Below, in pieces: positions 1 through 11,389 of a stretch of DNA of 64,000 nt. The DNA comes from Equus caballus (lineage: Eukaryota > Chordata > Mammalia > Perissodactyla > Equidae). The stretch is taken from NCBI RefSeq assembly GCF_041296265.1, contig NC_091695.1:37591001-37655000 (forward strand), read 5' to 3'. A program made the translations under genes and the position numbers. Position 1 is the first letter of the stretch. Every line of letters begins with the position of its first letter. The notes under the pieces were generated by a model, which was not told the DNA's origin, made no database searches, and was given only the letters and a program-made list of their open reading frames with translations.

Positions 1-66
1 ATAGAGGAAGATTGGCACAGATGTTAGCTCAGGGCCAATCTTCCTCACCAAAAAAGAAAAAAAAAG
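1..66 (+). mobile_element. ERE SINE, 3' tail only
   Basis: The window opens inside a tRNA-derived ERE SINE. The conserved tail (gaagattggcacagatgtta, then gctcagggccaatcttcctc) is followed by an A-rich end. The head lies outside the window. Confidence 0.85.
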
Positions 67-194
67 ACTATCATGGACACACTAATGCAAAAGAAGTTGC
101 AGACAGAGGGGTAGATAGGAGTAGCAAGTATAGAATTATCTTTGACAGGCGTGGAGGGAGATAGTCCACAGACGTCATCATATTAATGAATTTT

Positions 195-415
195 ATTCCT
201 CTCCAGGAGCTAGCACTGATTGAGTGCTTACTCTCTACCAGCCACCATTCTAAGCACTTTTGTAAGAAGCCACAAAAACAAGTTATTGTTGAAGAAACTC
301 AGGCACAGAGAGGTGAAGTAATTTGCATAATGTCACACAGCAAGAGAGGGGTCGAACCGGGAGTTTCATTTTTTCCGAGGCAGAGCCTGAACTCATTACC
401 AGTCTGCAATCCCGC
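195..415 (-). repeat. MIR SINE
   Basis: Diverged MIR in reverse orientation. Visible parts are 'gattgagtgcttactctctaccagcc', 'gaagaaactcaggcacagag' and 'gtcacacagcaagagagg', the complement of the MIR core and tail. Being old, it predates the placental radiation. Confidence 0.65.
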
Positions 416-934
416 CTCCATTTGTTGGTTCCTTTACGTCGGAAGTGACAGAGTGGTTTGTCACCATCATGTCTTCGTCCTCCCAGATCTGAGGAGGAAA
501 GGGCTGTGGTGGTCTCTATTTTACAGGGAAAGATGTGGAGGCCGAGCGAGGTTGTGTGTGGCAGAAACAGGACTCAAGCCATCACGTGACCGACTGCCAA
601 GCCCCACCCCTCCCCCTCCTCGACACAGAGCTGAGAAAGGCCTTCCTCAGGGGGCTCTGCTGAGTGAAGGAAACACGGGACAACACAGTAAAATTGGGAC
701 CAACCGGGCAGATGTCGTGGGGTCACAGGAGGTGCCAGAACTAGCCTGGACAGGGCGGCCAGGGATGTGCTGGAAGTTGGATGCCTGCACTGAGCCTCAA
801 AGGGCGGAACAGTGTTCCAGGCAGAGGGAACAGCATGGACGAAGGCATAGAAGGAGAGAAGCAGGAAGCAATTATACCTCCAAATACAGGAAGCCCCCTT
901 TACAAAGAACTTCACATCAACAGCCAATGGGTAA

Positions 935-1134
935 GGGGCTGGCCTGGTGGCATAGTGGTTAAGTTCACATGCCCCACTTCAGCGGCCCAGGGTTCACAAG
1001 TTGGGATCCCGGGTGTGGACCTGCACACTGTTTATCAAGCCATACTGTGGTGGCATCCCACGTACAAAGTAGAGGAAGATGATTGGCAACAGATATTAGC
1101 TCAGGACCAATCTTCCTCACCACAAAAAAAAAAA
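935..1134 (+). mobile_element. ERE SINE
   Basis: Starts ggggctggcctggtggcata and ends in the ERE tail plus an A-run. The flanks caatgggtaag (left) and caatgggtgag (right) look like a slightly decayed target-site duplication. Confidence 0.9.
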
Positions 1135-1158
1135 GTCAATGGGTGAGATAAAAATCAT

Positions 1159-1519
1159 TGCTATGGACTGAATGTTGGTGTCCTCTCAAAATTCATATGT
1201 TGAAGCCCGAATTCCCTACGTGATGGTGTTGGGAGATGGGGTCTTGGGAGGTAATTCTGTCACAAGAGTGGGGTCCTCATGCCGGGATTAGTGCCCTCGG
1301 AAGAGGCCGGGGAGAGCCTGCTTCTCTCTTTGCTCTGGGCCCTGGGGAGATGCAACGAGAAGGCCGCCATCTGCAGCCAGGAGAGGGCCCTCCCCGGACC
1401 TGACCACGCCGGACCGTGCTCTCGGCCTTCCAGCCTCTGGAGCTGGGAGAAGGAAACGTTTGCTGTTTAAACCCCAGTCCACGGTACTTTTGAGGGCAGC
1501 CTGAGCAGACTGAGGCAAT
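1159..1519 (+). mobile_element. MaLR (MLT1-type) solo LTR, fossil
   Basis: Resembles MLT1 LTRs of the ERVL-MaLR group: it opens tgctatggactgaatgttgg and has the typical middle and polyadenylation regions. No internal sequence is attached, so it looks like a solo LTR. It is heavily diverged, shared-placental in age and not functional as an element. Confidence 0.7.
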
Positions 1520-1904
1520 CATGGACGGTCAGCGTCATGGAGGGACTCGTCCTTGAAAAGCCCATAAATTACCCCAAAAGTTCAATCATATGGAACAGAC
1601 CAACAGAGGCAGCCGCGCATGGCTCCCACTCCGAGCATCAGTCCCCAAAGGGGAAGGTGATGGGGGTCCCCTGGCTACTTCGATACTGACTTTTCTCTCC
1701 CCGACCAGCAGCAGGGTAGGGGGTGAGGGGGCAGAGGTGAAGAGCTGGACCTAGGGAGGTTAAAGGTCACGTTGGGGGTCCGCTCTGGGTTGGCGTGATG
1801 GGCCTGAAGCTCAGGGCAGAGACCGGCAGGAAGTGGCACCTGGCAGCGGCTCAGAGTCTGACTTGGACCAGAGTCCCCTGGGGGATATTTAAAATCTGCC
1901 GACC

Positions 1905-2142
1905 GGGGCTGGCCCAGTGGCGCAGTAGTTAAGTTCCCACGTTCCGCTTCTTGGCGGCCCAGGGTTCGCCAGTTCGGATCCCGGGTGCAGACACGGCACC
2001 ACTTGGCACACCATGCTGTGGTAGGCGTCCCACGTATAAAGTAGAGGAAGATGGGCACGGATGTGAGCTCAGGGCCAGTCTTCCTCAGCAAAAAGAGGAG
2101 GATTGGCAGTAGTTAGCTCAGGGCTAATCTTCCTCAAAAACA
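1905..2142 (+). mobile_element. ERE2-type SINE
   Basis: Complete copy: ggggctggcccagtggcgca head, the long 'gtagaggaagatgggcacgg' body, two copies of the ttagctcaggg tail motif and an A-rich end. The flanks aaaatctgccgacc (1891-1904) and aaaatctaccaacc (2143-2156) are a 14-bp target-site duplication with two differences. Confidence 0.92.
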
Positions 2143-2203
2143 AAAATCTACCAACCTCCCCCGAGGCCCTACCTCCAGCAGCTCTCAGTGAATCGGTCCA
2201 GAG

Positions 2204-2380
2204 CAGTGGTCCTCAGTGGCAACGTCTGGAGGCATTTTTGTTGTCACAACATGGGGGAGGGTGCTGCTGGCATCTGGTGGGTAGAGGCCAGAGACGCTGC
2301 TAAACACCCCACAGTGCACAGGAGAGTCCTTCCCAACAAAGAATCATCCAGCCCCTTGGGCCAAGTTTGGGAAACTCTGT
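2204..2380 (+). mobile_element. MER20 hAT-Charlie DNA transposon
   Basis: Starts cagtggtcctcagtgg, carries the MER20-typical 'gttgtcacaacatgggggag' and 'gctgctaaacaccccacagt', and ends gtttgggaaactctg, an inverted version of the start. Non-autonomous and near full length (about 177 of about 220 bp). MER20 copies have been linked to endometrial enhancers in placentals, but nothing here shows activity. Confidence 0.8.
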
Positions 2381-2671
2381 GCTAGGATCAGGCCTGGGCT
2401 TCCATAGTGAGCCGGAGGCCCTAGGGAGCCATCGATTTCTGTTCTGGAAAGATCTCTCTGGGACCACGGTATACAAAGTCCAGAGAATTTCCCACCTACA
2501 TGGGATCCGGCAATTCCTCTGCTGGCTCATCAGCTTGGGTGCAAACCCCTGTGCCTGGCATTCCAGACTCAGGTCATTGGGAGCGTCTTACCTGTTTCAT
2601 CCCACCAAACAGCAGGGAAAGACCCCTCCCCACCATCAGTACCCCCCACCCCGGCTCTGGCCAGCAGGTCT

Positions 2672-2750
2672 CACCCTCAGAGAGGTTAAGTGACATGCCC
2701 AAGGTGGCACAGCAGGTGGGTGGCAGAGATGGGTCAGGGCTGCGTGTGGC
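2672..2750 (-). repeat. MIR fragment
   Basis: Short MIR in reverse orientation: 'cagagaggttaagtgacatg' then 'ggtggcacagcaggtgg'. Confidence 0.55.
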
Positions 2751-2759
2751 CCCGCTGAG

Positions 2760-3960
2760 GGTGAGGGACACCGGGCAGGGGCCTCTGTGCCCTGGAGCAT
2801 CACTGGCCAGCAAGGCCAGAGCCAGCCCACTGAACAGGAGCACAGGAAGATGAAGGACGGAGTGGAGAGAGCGGACGTAAGAAGTGATGGAGGAGAGGTA
2901 CCGTGGGAAGGAAGGGGCTGCGGGGTGAAGACAGAATTATGGAATTTCCAAATTCATGCCTTCATGCTCCTTGAAACTCTCTCCTCCCAGCCTTGCCTTC
3001 CTCGACACAGTTCCTTCAGAACACTCCAGCCATCCTGCTGGCTTCTCTGCTCCCTGGGCATCTCCAGCTAAATGAGCACCGGGCACCTTAAACCGGACGT
3101 GGAGTGAAAGTTTACTCTTCTCTGTTTTCACGGTAGCGTGGGCCAGAGGGGTGCTTGGCTCTTTAAAGGTGTGCACGGAATTCACAGAAATGGAAATAGG
3201 GGAAGCAGTGAAAAAAGATTGGAGAGCAATGAATGAGGCTGGGGGGAGGAAATTCCGACGGCGAAGCTGCTGGAACAGACTGTATTGGTGGGTCCCAACT
3301 GGAACAGATGGCCCGCTCAACATGGGGAATGGGAGGAGGGTTTAAGAAGAGGACTTACAAAGATGAAGGCAGTGTTTAGAAAAGGTGACAAAGATGGGGC
3401 AGTACCCCAGGCCACCAATGCCACGGAGCTGTCACCACCCCTAGGCCAGAAGGATCAAGGGGACAGAGCAGTTACCAGAACCCAGATGGGTCGCCCGCCA
3501 GGAGCTGTAGCCTTGGGAGGAGGTGTAGCCAATCCTCAGTGACCTGGCAGGAAGGGAATAAATACCCCAGCCTCGCTCTCCTGCTCCCTGGAGAACCCCT
3601 TCCAGCGTCTCTCATTGGCTGAAGCCAATAGGAAGCCGGCCAATAGGGAGCCTGCATTTGCAGTTCATCTGCATCACCCACCTCCAGTTCCTGGGCATAG
3701 AGCAGGATGGAGACAGTGGGAGAGTGATCCTGGGGGGACACATGGAGAATGTGCAGCACAGACCCTACCACGGTCACCCGGATGTCAGTACACTGGCTGC
3801 CCAAGGGGCCTGCAGATCTCTTCCCTTTGCCTCTGTGAAAACCAGCCTCCCCACTCCTGCTCCATTCACTTCTCTCCTGCCTCAGCTGCCCGCACAGCTC
3901 TACCGTCACCTTATGTCTTAATCCTTGAGCCTTAACCCAAAGAATCCAGGAATGTCCAAG
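2760..3960. other. intergenic, nothing recognised
   Basis: About 1.2 kb of moderate GC content. I see no gene, no splice-supported exon and no clear repeat. Open frames here are short and have low-complexity or repeat-like translations. Confidence 0.5.
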
Positions 3961-3969
3961 CCAGCAGGG

Positions 3970-4100
3970 ACTTCAGACATCAGCTAGTCTAGCTCCTCTT
4001 TATGCAGCAGAGGAAACTGAGGCCAATGGAAATGACCTGTCTGGGGATTAGAAGGTGACTAAAAGATAGAATTGGAACTAGCCCTCAGGCTGCACGCATG
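3970..4100 (-). repeat. MIR-like fragment
   Basis: 'gcagcagaggaaactgaggc' followed by a degraded MIR-like 3' half, reverse orientation. Confidence 0.45.
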
Positions 4101-4149
4101 CCGCCATAGGCATCTGTAGGTGCATAGTGACCAAGAAGCAATGTCAGCA

Positions 4150-4900
4150 CCTGGCGAGGCAGGAAAAAGTAGACAAGAGTTTTTAAGGTTTTAGTAGCAG
4201 AACTTTTTAAAAGGAAAATGTTTATGTAGATAAAACAGATAAAGGTGGTATTTTATGGTTATAAGTGTATTATACAAGTTCAATTTTATAGCATTTATCT
4301 ATTACAAAGGGAGTCAATGAGAGCAATGAGAAATTTCAATGAGCACAAAATTTGAAACCAAGGAGTATGGGTAACATCTGTATCCACATTATTTCTGAAT
4401 TTGATTTGATTACACAGTGTCAAGAAAGGCCTGATGCAAACAGACAAGTAATTGCAAATGACAATGGTCTTTACCAGCTTGCCTGACAATCTCAGGGCAC
4501 CATTCAATGAAACGGAGTTGGCAGGAGAAATGTGAAGTCAAAGTCAGCACAGAAATGGGATAAACTAGCAGCCCAAGTAAACACATTAGTGGATTCCAAC
4601 TGTCAAAATCTGGGATAAAATGTATTCTTGAGTGTACCTAATTTCATCACAGTTTTTAAAAAATAGTTACAATCTACATTTTTAAAAAATGAAAATCTAA
4701 TCAAATGTTGTCAGAGCCTCAACTAAACATCAGCACTCCCTTTTTAAAAAACTCTAGAGTAGGAGGGAAAAGACAGAATTTTCTTTGCTCTGCAATTAGC
4801 CTGATGTGTGACGTTTTCCTGGATGGGGGGCCTTCTCCCCCAGCTACAATTTCTCCAACTGTATAATGAATATACTAAATGAAATTAAAAATGAAGCATA
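4150..4900. other. AT-rich segment, unidentified
   Basis: About 750 bases that are much richer in A and T than the surroundings, between MIR and L1 fragments. No open frame over 70 codons and no repeat family that I can name. Confidence 0.5.
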
Positions 4901-4915
4901 GCAAAAAAAAAAAAA

Positions 4916-5012
4916 AATCTGTGGGATGCAGCTAAAGCAGTGCTTAGAGGGAAATGTATAGCCTTAGATGTTTATATTAGGAAAAAAGAGCAGTCTCAAA
5001 TCTATAAAACGA
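4916..5012 (+). mobile_element. L1 ORF2 fragment
   Basis: In one frame the bases from about 4919 read LWDAAKAVLRGKCIALDVYI, then RKKEQSQIYK, a clear match to the conserved WDAAKAVLRGKFIALNAYIR stretch of mammalian L1 ORF2p. It follows an A-run at about 4901-4915. Only about 32 codons survive, so this is a truncated relic. Confidence 0.8.
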
Positions 5013-5084
5013 GTAACTCTCCAGCTTCTCCACTCTGATGACCAGAATAGTCACAGCATCACACAGCCATAGCTCCTGACAGTA

Positions 5085-5215
5085 CCAATCATTCTAGCCC
5101 ATCACTCTTATCTTACAGATGGGGAAACTGAGACCAGGGAAGGGAGTAACTGGCCCGACATCACACAGAATGTTAGCAGCAGAGTCAAGACGCCAGACCC
5201 ATTATTGTTTCCCTA
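5085..5215 (-). repeat. MIR fragment
   Basis: 'cttacagatggggaaactga' and 'gacatcacacagaatgttag' are reverse-orientation MIR core and tail. Confidence 0.6.
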
Positions 5216-5644
5216 AAAAGATCTTGGAGATCAGACGCTAGGGCTTCTCTCTCTGTTTCTTCCTAGGATGACAAAGGGAGGAACCCCCCAACAACTCCTT
5301 ATTCTTTGTGGACCTTTGTCAGCATCCCTTTAGGTCTCCCAAACACTCCACCTTTGTCCATTTCCTCATGATGGACATGTGGCACTCACATGGTGGGAGA
5401 CATGAGGCTGGCAAGCGATTAGCAGACACCCATAGAAACTCACAGGCTTTTATAGGGAAGGCAGCCATTTCCACAGATGGCAGGTGGGCATCTGGGAAGG
5501 GAGGCCATTTGAGACAAGTCTACAGGACCCAAGGGGTGAGTAGAGTTTCAAGGCTCAGGAGGGCCCTGTCCATCATTCCTGCAACTGGTTTGCATATGGC
5601 AGCAAATAAGAAGCTCACGTGTTTGCAGCCAGGAGCCATGCTGG

Positions 5645-5965
5645 CACTTTGCAGGTAGCATCCCATTTAATCTCACAAGATCCCCTGGGATAGATATTTC
5701 TCCCCTTTTTTTTTTTTGTGAGGAAGATTCACCCTGAGCTATCTGTGCCAAGCTTCCTCTACTTTGTATGTGAGATGCCTCCACAGCATAGCTGACGAGT
5801 GGAGCAGGTCCATGCCCAGGATCCGAACCTGCGACCCCGGGCCTCAAGAGCAGTGTACACAGAACTTTGACCACTTGGCCAACGGAGCCAGCCCATCCTC
5901 TATTTTTAAGATGAAGAAACAGAGGCTTACAGGGGTGAACTGACTTGCTCCGATGTGGGAGTTGA
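5645..5965 (-). repeat. MIR split by a SINE
   Basis: Reverse-orientation MIR. The left part is 'atcccatttaatctcacaag'; the right part is 'aagatgaagaaacagaggct'. The ERE SINE at 5707-5894 sits between them. Confidence 0.6.
5707..5894 (-). mobile_element. ERE SINE
   Basis: Reverse copy: a T-run, then gtgaggaagattcaccctga, and at the right end gccaacggagccagccc, the complement of the ERE head. It is inserted into an older MIR. Confidence 0.85.
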
Positions 5966-6054
5966 GACGTCAGTGCAGAGGGCTGACCGTCAGGAGACCT
6001 CATCGGTACCTCAGAAACACAGCAGGAGCTAAGGACCAAAGGGTCGGATGAGCC

Positions 6055-6190
6055 AGTGTTCTGCAAAATGGCCTCATCAGAAGGGTCACTTGGGGGGATC
6101 TTCAAGGCAGAAATTCCCAGGCCTCTCCCCGGAGAATCTGACTCAGAAGAGCAGCGGGAGGCCTGAGAGTCCGTATTTTTATCAGGCACC
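6055..6190 (+). mobile_element. MER5A-type hAT fragment
   Basis: 'gtcacttggggggatcttca', 'cagaaattcccaggcctctc' and 'gagaatctgactcagaagag' match the MER5A body. Diverged. Confidence 0.55.
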
Positions 6191-6839
6191 CAGCTGATTC
6201 TTATGATCAAGCAAGACACCAGATGGAGAAAGGGGAAAGGGCGTGGGTTGAAGATGCAGCTTGTGCGAAGGCTCAGCAGTGGGACCAAACGAGGCGTGTT
6301 GGGGGCAGTGAGAGACTGCAGGTTGGGGCCGAGAAGAAGCGATGTTGGGAGAGGTGAGGAGGCCTGGACAGCTGCTAGATGGAGGGCCCCATGGTCAAGG
6401 GAAAGCTCAAAGGACCTGGGGTCAAAGTGCTTGGATCCTAGGAGCCTCCCAGCTCTCTTCTCCTGGATTCACTTATAATTTGAGGTGTTTTGAGGTTTTG
6501 TTGTGTTTTTTTTTTTAATCTCTCCCATTTTTGCTTAGGGAGGCAAGCCAAGGCAGTGGACTCAACACTGGCTATGGGGTCGGAAGGTGTGGCTTCAAAT
6601 GTACACCCACCTATTTGCATCTGTCTGACCTGAGCGAACTAGGAGGTGATGCTCCCGGGCCCACAGGCCTCAAGGGATGTCTAGTAATTAACCAGGGGAA
6701 CGTCCTTGCAGGCACTAGGGAGGTGCTAGCAAGCTGGACAGACAGGTGTGAGCTGTGGAGCTGGTGGCATTGTTAACTAGCCCGGCAGAGCAGGAAGATA
6801 AGAGGAGGGGCTGGAAGGGGGCGTATTAAAGCAGGACAA

Positions 6840-6960
6840 ACCAGGTTTTGTAGCCAGCTGTCCTGGATTCAGGTCCCAACTGCACTCTTTATTTAAGCAG
6901 GCAAGCTACTTAACCTCTTGGGTCCTCAGTTTCCCCGTGGGTGAAATTATTGGTAAGCAT
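6840..6960 (+). repeat. MIR fragment
   Basis: 'ctggattcaggtcccaactg', 'gcaagctacttaacctcttg' and 'cctcagtttccccgtgggtg' are forward MIR. Confidence 0.65.
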
Positions 6961-7084
6961 CAGCCTTGGGCAGTCGTCACCCAGTCCAAACCCCTCCCCC
7001 ACCTGCTCCATTCATTCCCTTTTGCCTGCATTCCCCTCCGTCATCTTCCTAGCCCCAGGCCGAGACTTTAGACGGTTTTAATGT

Positions 7085-7260
7085 GCATGGTTTTATTCAT
7101 GAATTGTTTAGTGTGCAAATATTTAATTTACACAAATGGCTCTGTGAGGTCTCCTTCCGTTTCTTGCTCTTCTTTCCCACTCAGCCCGTGTTTAAGATCG
7201 ATACGTGTTGCTCTCTGTGGACATCCTGTCCTTTGCTTTAATTGCTACAAATTAAACACA
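7085..7260 (-). mobile_element. old L1 3'-region fragment
   Basis: 'atttaatttacacaaatggc' through 'tttgctttaattgct' resembles a reverse-orientation L1M/L1ME 3' region. Strongly diverged. Confidence 0.4.
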
Positions 7261-7269
7261 CATGCACAA

Positions 7270-8430
7270 ACCCGCGTTTTACCAACTACCTCTGCTGGTG
7301 ATGAAGCTTTACTTTTCAAATGGGAAGACAGAGCCCCGGGACGTGGGGCCTGCCTGTGAATGCTCCACGTCATCCTTGGATCACACGTGTCCGGGTATTC
7401 CACGCAGAGGGTGTCTGAGATGGCAGGAGCCAGGACCCCAACTCCATCTCCCTCCAGTAAGCTTGAGGCAGCCCAGCCTACAGCCCAGCTGTCCTCAGAA
7501 GCCAGTCATCAGTGATGACAACCCAGGATCAGCAACCAGTGATGGTCGTTCCGCCTGAAATGCCAGGGGCACCATGGCAGAGCCCAGAGACGCCACTCTT
7601 ACAGCCCAAGAACCTGGAGAATGCCCTCCGCAGCAAGAAGGAGCAATTCTTCCAGGGACAGCCAGCCGCCTTGAGACTACATAGGCCCCCTGGTCTCCAC
7701 AGACCCCCTCCTTTCCAAGGTAGACAGGAAACAGATGCCAATCTCAGCATCCACGTAGTCAGCAGGATTTACGGGGCCAAGGGTATAAGCCAGCAGGACA
7801 GTTAGAGGAGGTGAGACAGACCTGCTGGCTTTCCCTGCGTAGTCTCCAGCTCGGGAAAATTACAGGAAAGGCTGCGGCTGCCACCACGTCCTGGAGGCGC
7901 CGGCTTGAACCCGGAGTGAGTGGGTGACATCCTCCTAGGGCCACTCTGGGGCAAGGGGTGAGCTTCCCTCTGGTTCCCCTCATCTTTCCTTTGCTATACG
8001 TGGCTCTGCCCGTGCACCTGAGAGGGTCGTGGTCAGTGGGAAGGTCAACGAGCGTGGGCAGAGGGCGCCTGTCTGGCTCTGATGTCGGCATAGCAGCTGA
8101 GCCGGACGTCTGAATCCCAGGTCCTCTGTTCACGTGCTGGGGGCTCTGAGCTTCCAAAACATGGCTCCCTTACCTTGCAGGTGAGCACTGAATGATACAA
8201 GAGGGGAGAGAGCCTGGGAGAAGCTACTCCTCTTGGGTGACACTCAGAGACACAGCGTATGGAAGGCAAGGTCACAGTGCCTCTCTCAGATCAGAGAAGC
8301 CTAGGAGGAAGCTGGTCACGCCTTGGGACAAGTGACCACAAACTCAGCCGAGGCTGAGTCAACCCAGTGTTCTGGAAGAAGAAGTTGAAACAATCAGGAT
8401 GCTTGAAGATGCCGAACAGAGAGGGTAAGG
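7270..8430. other. intergenic, nothing recognised
   Basis: About 1.2 kb with no exon, RNA gene or nameable repeat. Its open frames overlap in several frames on both strands and lack family resemblance. Confidence 0.45.
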
Positions 8431-8439
8431 AGCACAGGC

Positions 8440-8560
8440 GCTGTGCTTGGGCACGGACGAGCTCAGGTGCAGGTTGGAGACCTCGGGCAAGCGACTTAGG
8501 CTGCTGAGGCTCACGTCCTGTCTGAATCATGGTGATGAGGGTGTCTGCCTCCCGGTCTTC
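8440..8560 (+). repeat. MIR-like fragment
   Basis: 'gacctcgggcaagcgactta' followed by a gctgaggctcacgtc segment resembles the MIR core. Weak. Confidence 0.35.
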
Positions 8561-9520
8561 TGATGGCGAGACAATTCAATGCACAGAGAGGGCTTGGCAC
8601 CCTCAGAGCCTGGCATCTTGGAGGTACCCAACATTACTAATTAATAAGAACATCTCAAGAAGGAAGACTAGGCTCCATGCCCGAGATGGCCCTAACCCGA
8701 GATTTCTAGGGTTCTACAAACCCTTGATGCCCAGCTGCAAATGGGGAGGCCTGGGTCTGCCCCTACTGGCTGGATGAGTTTGGCAAGATGCTCATTCTCT
8801 CCAGGCTTTTGCTTCCTTCACTGCCAAGCGAGGGGGTGGATCGGGAGTCTAAGATCCCATTGGGCAGCGATGTCTAGACAAAGATTTGCTCAGCTCAGCC
8901 CTTTAAGTTCTTGGGAGACAGACCCCCCCTTCCGGGACCACCAGGGCATTATCTCACCCCTATCCCCACCCACCAGGCCCTGCAGATCGTTATTGGCTGG
9001 CTTCATGTCAGCTGTGGGGGTATCCTGGCTGCTGCCCCGAACTTCATGGAGTTTCCCACCTCTTACTGGTACCCACAGGCCAGCAGAGTGCTTCTGAGCA
9101 CCCTGGAGCCCGCACCCCATAGTGGCCCAGAGATGGGCTTTTGATGAAGCCACGGAGGGCTGGTGGAGGTGAGGCCTCTGCTCTCTCCCTAGGCCCTGGG
9201 GGGAGAGTTTGGGTCTGGAAAAAGAGGGTGAAGTTGCAGGATGTAGACCTGTTCCGAACTCCAGGGGAAGATCTTGGTGCACCCCACCTCACACAGGCAC
9301 GCAGGATGGGAAGGGCCCTGGGAGGGAGCTGGCTGGTGGGCAGTCAGCCAGAAGCTACAGCTGCTTCTCTGGACGTGGGGTGGGGAGGAGGGGAGTGGTG
9401 GAGAAGGGCCCGCACCCCATTAGGTTTAGCCAAAGGAAGAAGAAAGGTGAGGCTCCCGGGGCGGGGATGGGGACCCCACATGGTGGCACTCAAGGCACGA
9501 AATATAGCCCCCACAGTGGA
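8560..9520. other. intergenic, nothing recognised
   Basis: About 1 kb with no supportable gene or repeat. Confidence 0.45.
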
Positions 9521-9524
9521 AAAG

Positions 9525-9650
9525 GCCCCAGGACTTGGAGTCACAGCCTTGGTTTCCAGACCCAGATCTATCACTTACCAGCCCTGTGATTGGATTCCCT
9601 TGTCTTGGCCTTAGTTTCTTCATCTTCGTCTTCAAATTAAGAGACTGGTC
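9525..9650 (+). repeat. MIR fragment
   Basis: 'cttggagtcacagccttggt', 'tatcacttaccagccctgtg' and 'ggccttagtttcttcatctt' are forward MIR. Confidence 0.65.
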
Positions 9651-9654
9651 CCTC

Positions 9655-10080
9655 ACTCCTCATGCGTGGTCCACAGACCAGCAGCATCACCTGGGAGCTT
9701 GTTAGAAACGCAGAGTCTCATGGGGGCCAGCCCCTTGGCTAGGTGGTTAGGTTCCCACACTCCATTTCGGTGGCCTGGGGTTTGTCAGTTCAGATCCTGG
9801 GCATAGACCTACACACAGCTCATCAAGCCATGCTGTGGCAGCATCCCACATAGAAGATGACCTACAACTCTGATAGACAACTGTGTACTTGGGCTTTGGG
9901 GAGAAAAAAAAAAAGAAGAGGAAGATTGGCAACAGATGTTCACTCAGGGCCAATCTTCCTCACCAAAAAACAAAAGGAAAAGAAAAGAAATGCAGAGTCG
10001 GAGCCCCATCCAGACTGGTGGAATCAATCTGCGCTTTAACAAGGGCTCCAGGCTACCTGTGTGCTCAACAAGTTTGAGGC
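9655..10080 (-). mobile_element. MER5A hAT transposon split by a SINE
   Basis: The left part has 'gtggtccacagaccagcagc' and 'tgggagcttgttagaaacgc'; the right part has 'ggtggaatcaatctgcgctt' and 'taacaagggctccaggctac'. Both are MER5A in reverse orientation, separated by an ERE SINE with a clear target duplication. Confidence 0.7.
9718..9986 (+). mobile_element. ERE1-type SINE
   Basis: Long form with 'gatgacctacaactctgata' and 'ttgggctttggggagaaaaa' as well as the ERE tail. The flanks gaaacgcagagtc (9705-9717) and gaaatgcagagtc (9987-9999) are a 13-bp duplication of MER5A sequence, so the SINE jumped into the older transposon. Confidence 0.93.
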
Positions 10081-10099
10081 AAACTGGACCACGTACCCA

Positions 10100-10730
10100 G
10101 GAGTCACTAGTAGTCATCTTCTGGAATTCTGTCCTACCAAGCTCGGGAGAGCCTCATGCCCTTCTCTGCTGCCCTGGCCCGTTCCTCCCTGTTATGTGAC
10201 CACATCGTGATGAGCCCCAGATGTCTACCCTTGGGGTAAGTCCTTCCCAGATGGCGAACTTTCCAGCACACGGGTCTTACTGGGAGGTGGAGCGGCCCCT
10301 GGGTTGTCCGGGCCCGTAAATGCTCCTGCCCCTCTGCACAGTTCTTCACCCCAGGAGCAGCCACCTCGATTGTGGCAGCAAATTGCACAATTCTGGGGCA
10401 AGTTTCTCAGCCGTCGCCTCTGCCAGCAGGCACAGCGCTTCCTGGAAAACCTCACAGGAAGGTGGGTCCTCGTGGGAGCCTTTGCACAGGATGGCGCCGA
10501 GGGGGAGGAGGGATCTTTGCCCTCAAACCTACCTACGTGGGGTCTGGGCTCCTGCCCACTCTCTTCCCCTGGGGGAGCCTCCAAACCTCTGCTAGTCAGA
10601 CAAACACCCCAGTCCTCCACGCCTTCGATGCCGCCTAGACCTCACCATGGACACCAAGTTGCCCCTGACGGAATAGGCTGCATGCAGAGCCGTATGGCAT
10701 TCACCTTCCTGGGCCTCCTGGGTCAGAGCT
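10100..10730. other. intergenic, nothing recognised
   Basis: No supportable gene. Several overlapping open frames cross 10.3-10.6 kb on both strands because the region is GC-rich and has few stop codons. Confidence 0.45.
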
Positions 10731-10734
10731 TCGG

Positions 10735-10850
10735 AGGCTCTGATCACATCTGCAAAGACTCTATTTCCCAATAGGCCCCATACGCATGTACCAGGGTTAG
10801 GACTTCAGCAAATCTTTTGTGGGGGACGCAATTCAACCCACAACAGAGGG
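10735..10850 (-). mobile_element. MaLR-type LTR fragment, fossil
   Basis: 'cacatctgcaaagactctat' and 'gttaggacttcagcaaatct', ending near caattcaacccacaac, resemble the end of an antisense MaLR LTR, also seen at 41.1-41.5 kb. Only part of the LTR is present. Confidence 0.5.
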
Positions 10851-10859
10851 CAAATCGCT

Positions 10860-11380
10860 TTTATCTCATTGCCAACTCCGGTGGATTGTGAGGATCGATT
10901 AGTGCTGTCTGCCATGGGCACAGGAGGAAGAAGGGGTCACGTGTGCTGCCTGTGCCTCTGTTCCTCTGGCTGGGAAGGCTGACAGCTTCCACGGGCCAGC
11001 AGCAGCTCTTGGCCTCTGTGGCCCTTGGGATCCAGCAGTCGGAGGAGAGATGTCTTTCCCACCTTCGGTAATTGGTTCCTAGCCCCCCAGGGCAGGTCAT
11101 CGGTTTTCCCGGATCAAAAGCCCATGAAGGAAGCCTGTGACTCCCACAGCGTGTGAGGCCAGCACCCTCCCCTACTGGCTGGGTAATGATGGGTGCTCTG
11201 GTCGCCTTGGCTGATGAAGATCAGCACAGGGCTGAACCTGGTCAGCTCGGCCTTGGGATGTGTGCCTTCGTGGTGGAGCTGGTGCCAGCAGCCGGTACAC
11301 CCAGGTGGGTGCCTCGGGCCCAAAGGATGGAGAAAGTCAAGGGCTGGAGAACCAGCACCTGCCCTTTAGCACCATTTAAC
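10860..11380. other. intergenic, nothing recognised
   Basis: No gene, RNA or nameable repeat. Confidence 0.4.
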
Positions 11381-11389
11381 CCTGGTGAC

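Noticed and set aside
186-962. 258-codon plus-strand open frame at the window start
   Set aside because: Runs through a MIR and into an ERE SINE; not a gene.
5548-6288. 246-codon minus-strand open frame
   Set aside because: Crosses an ERE SINE, a MIR and a MER5A; translation of repeats.
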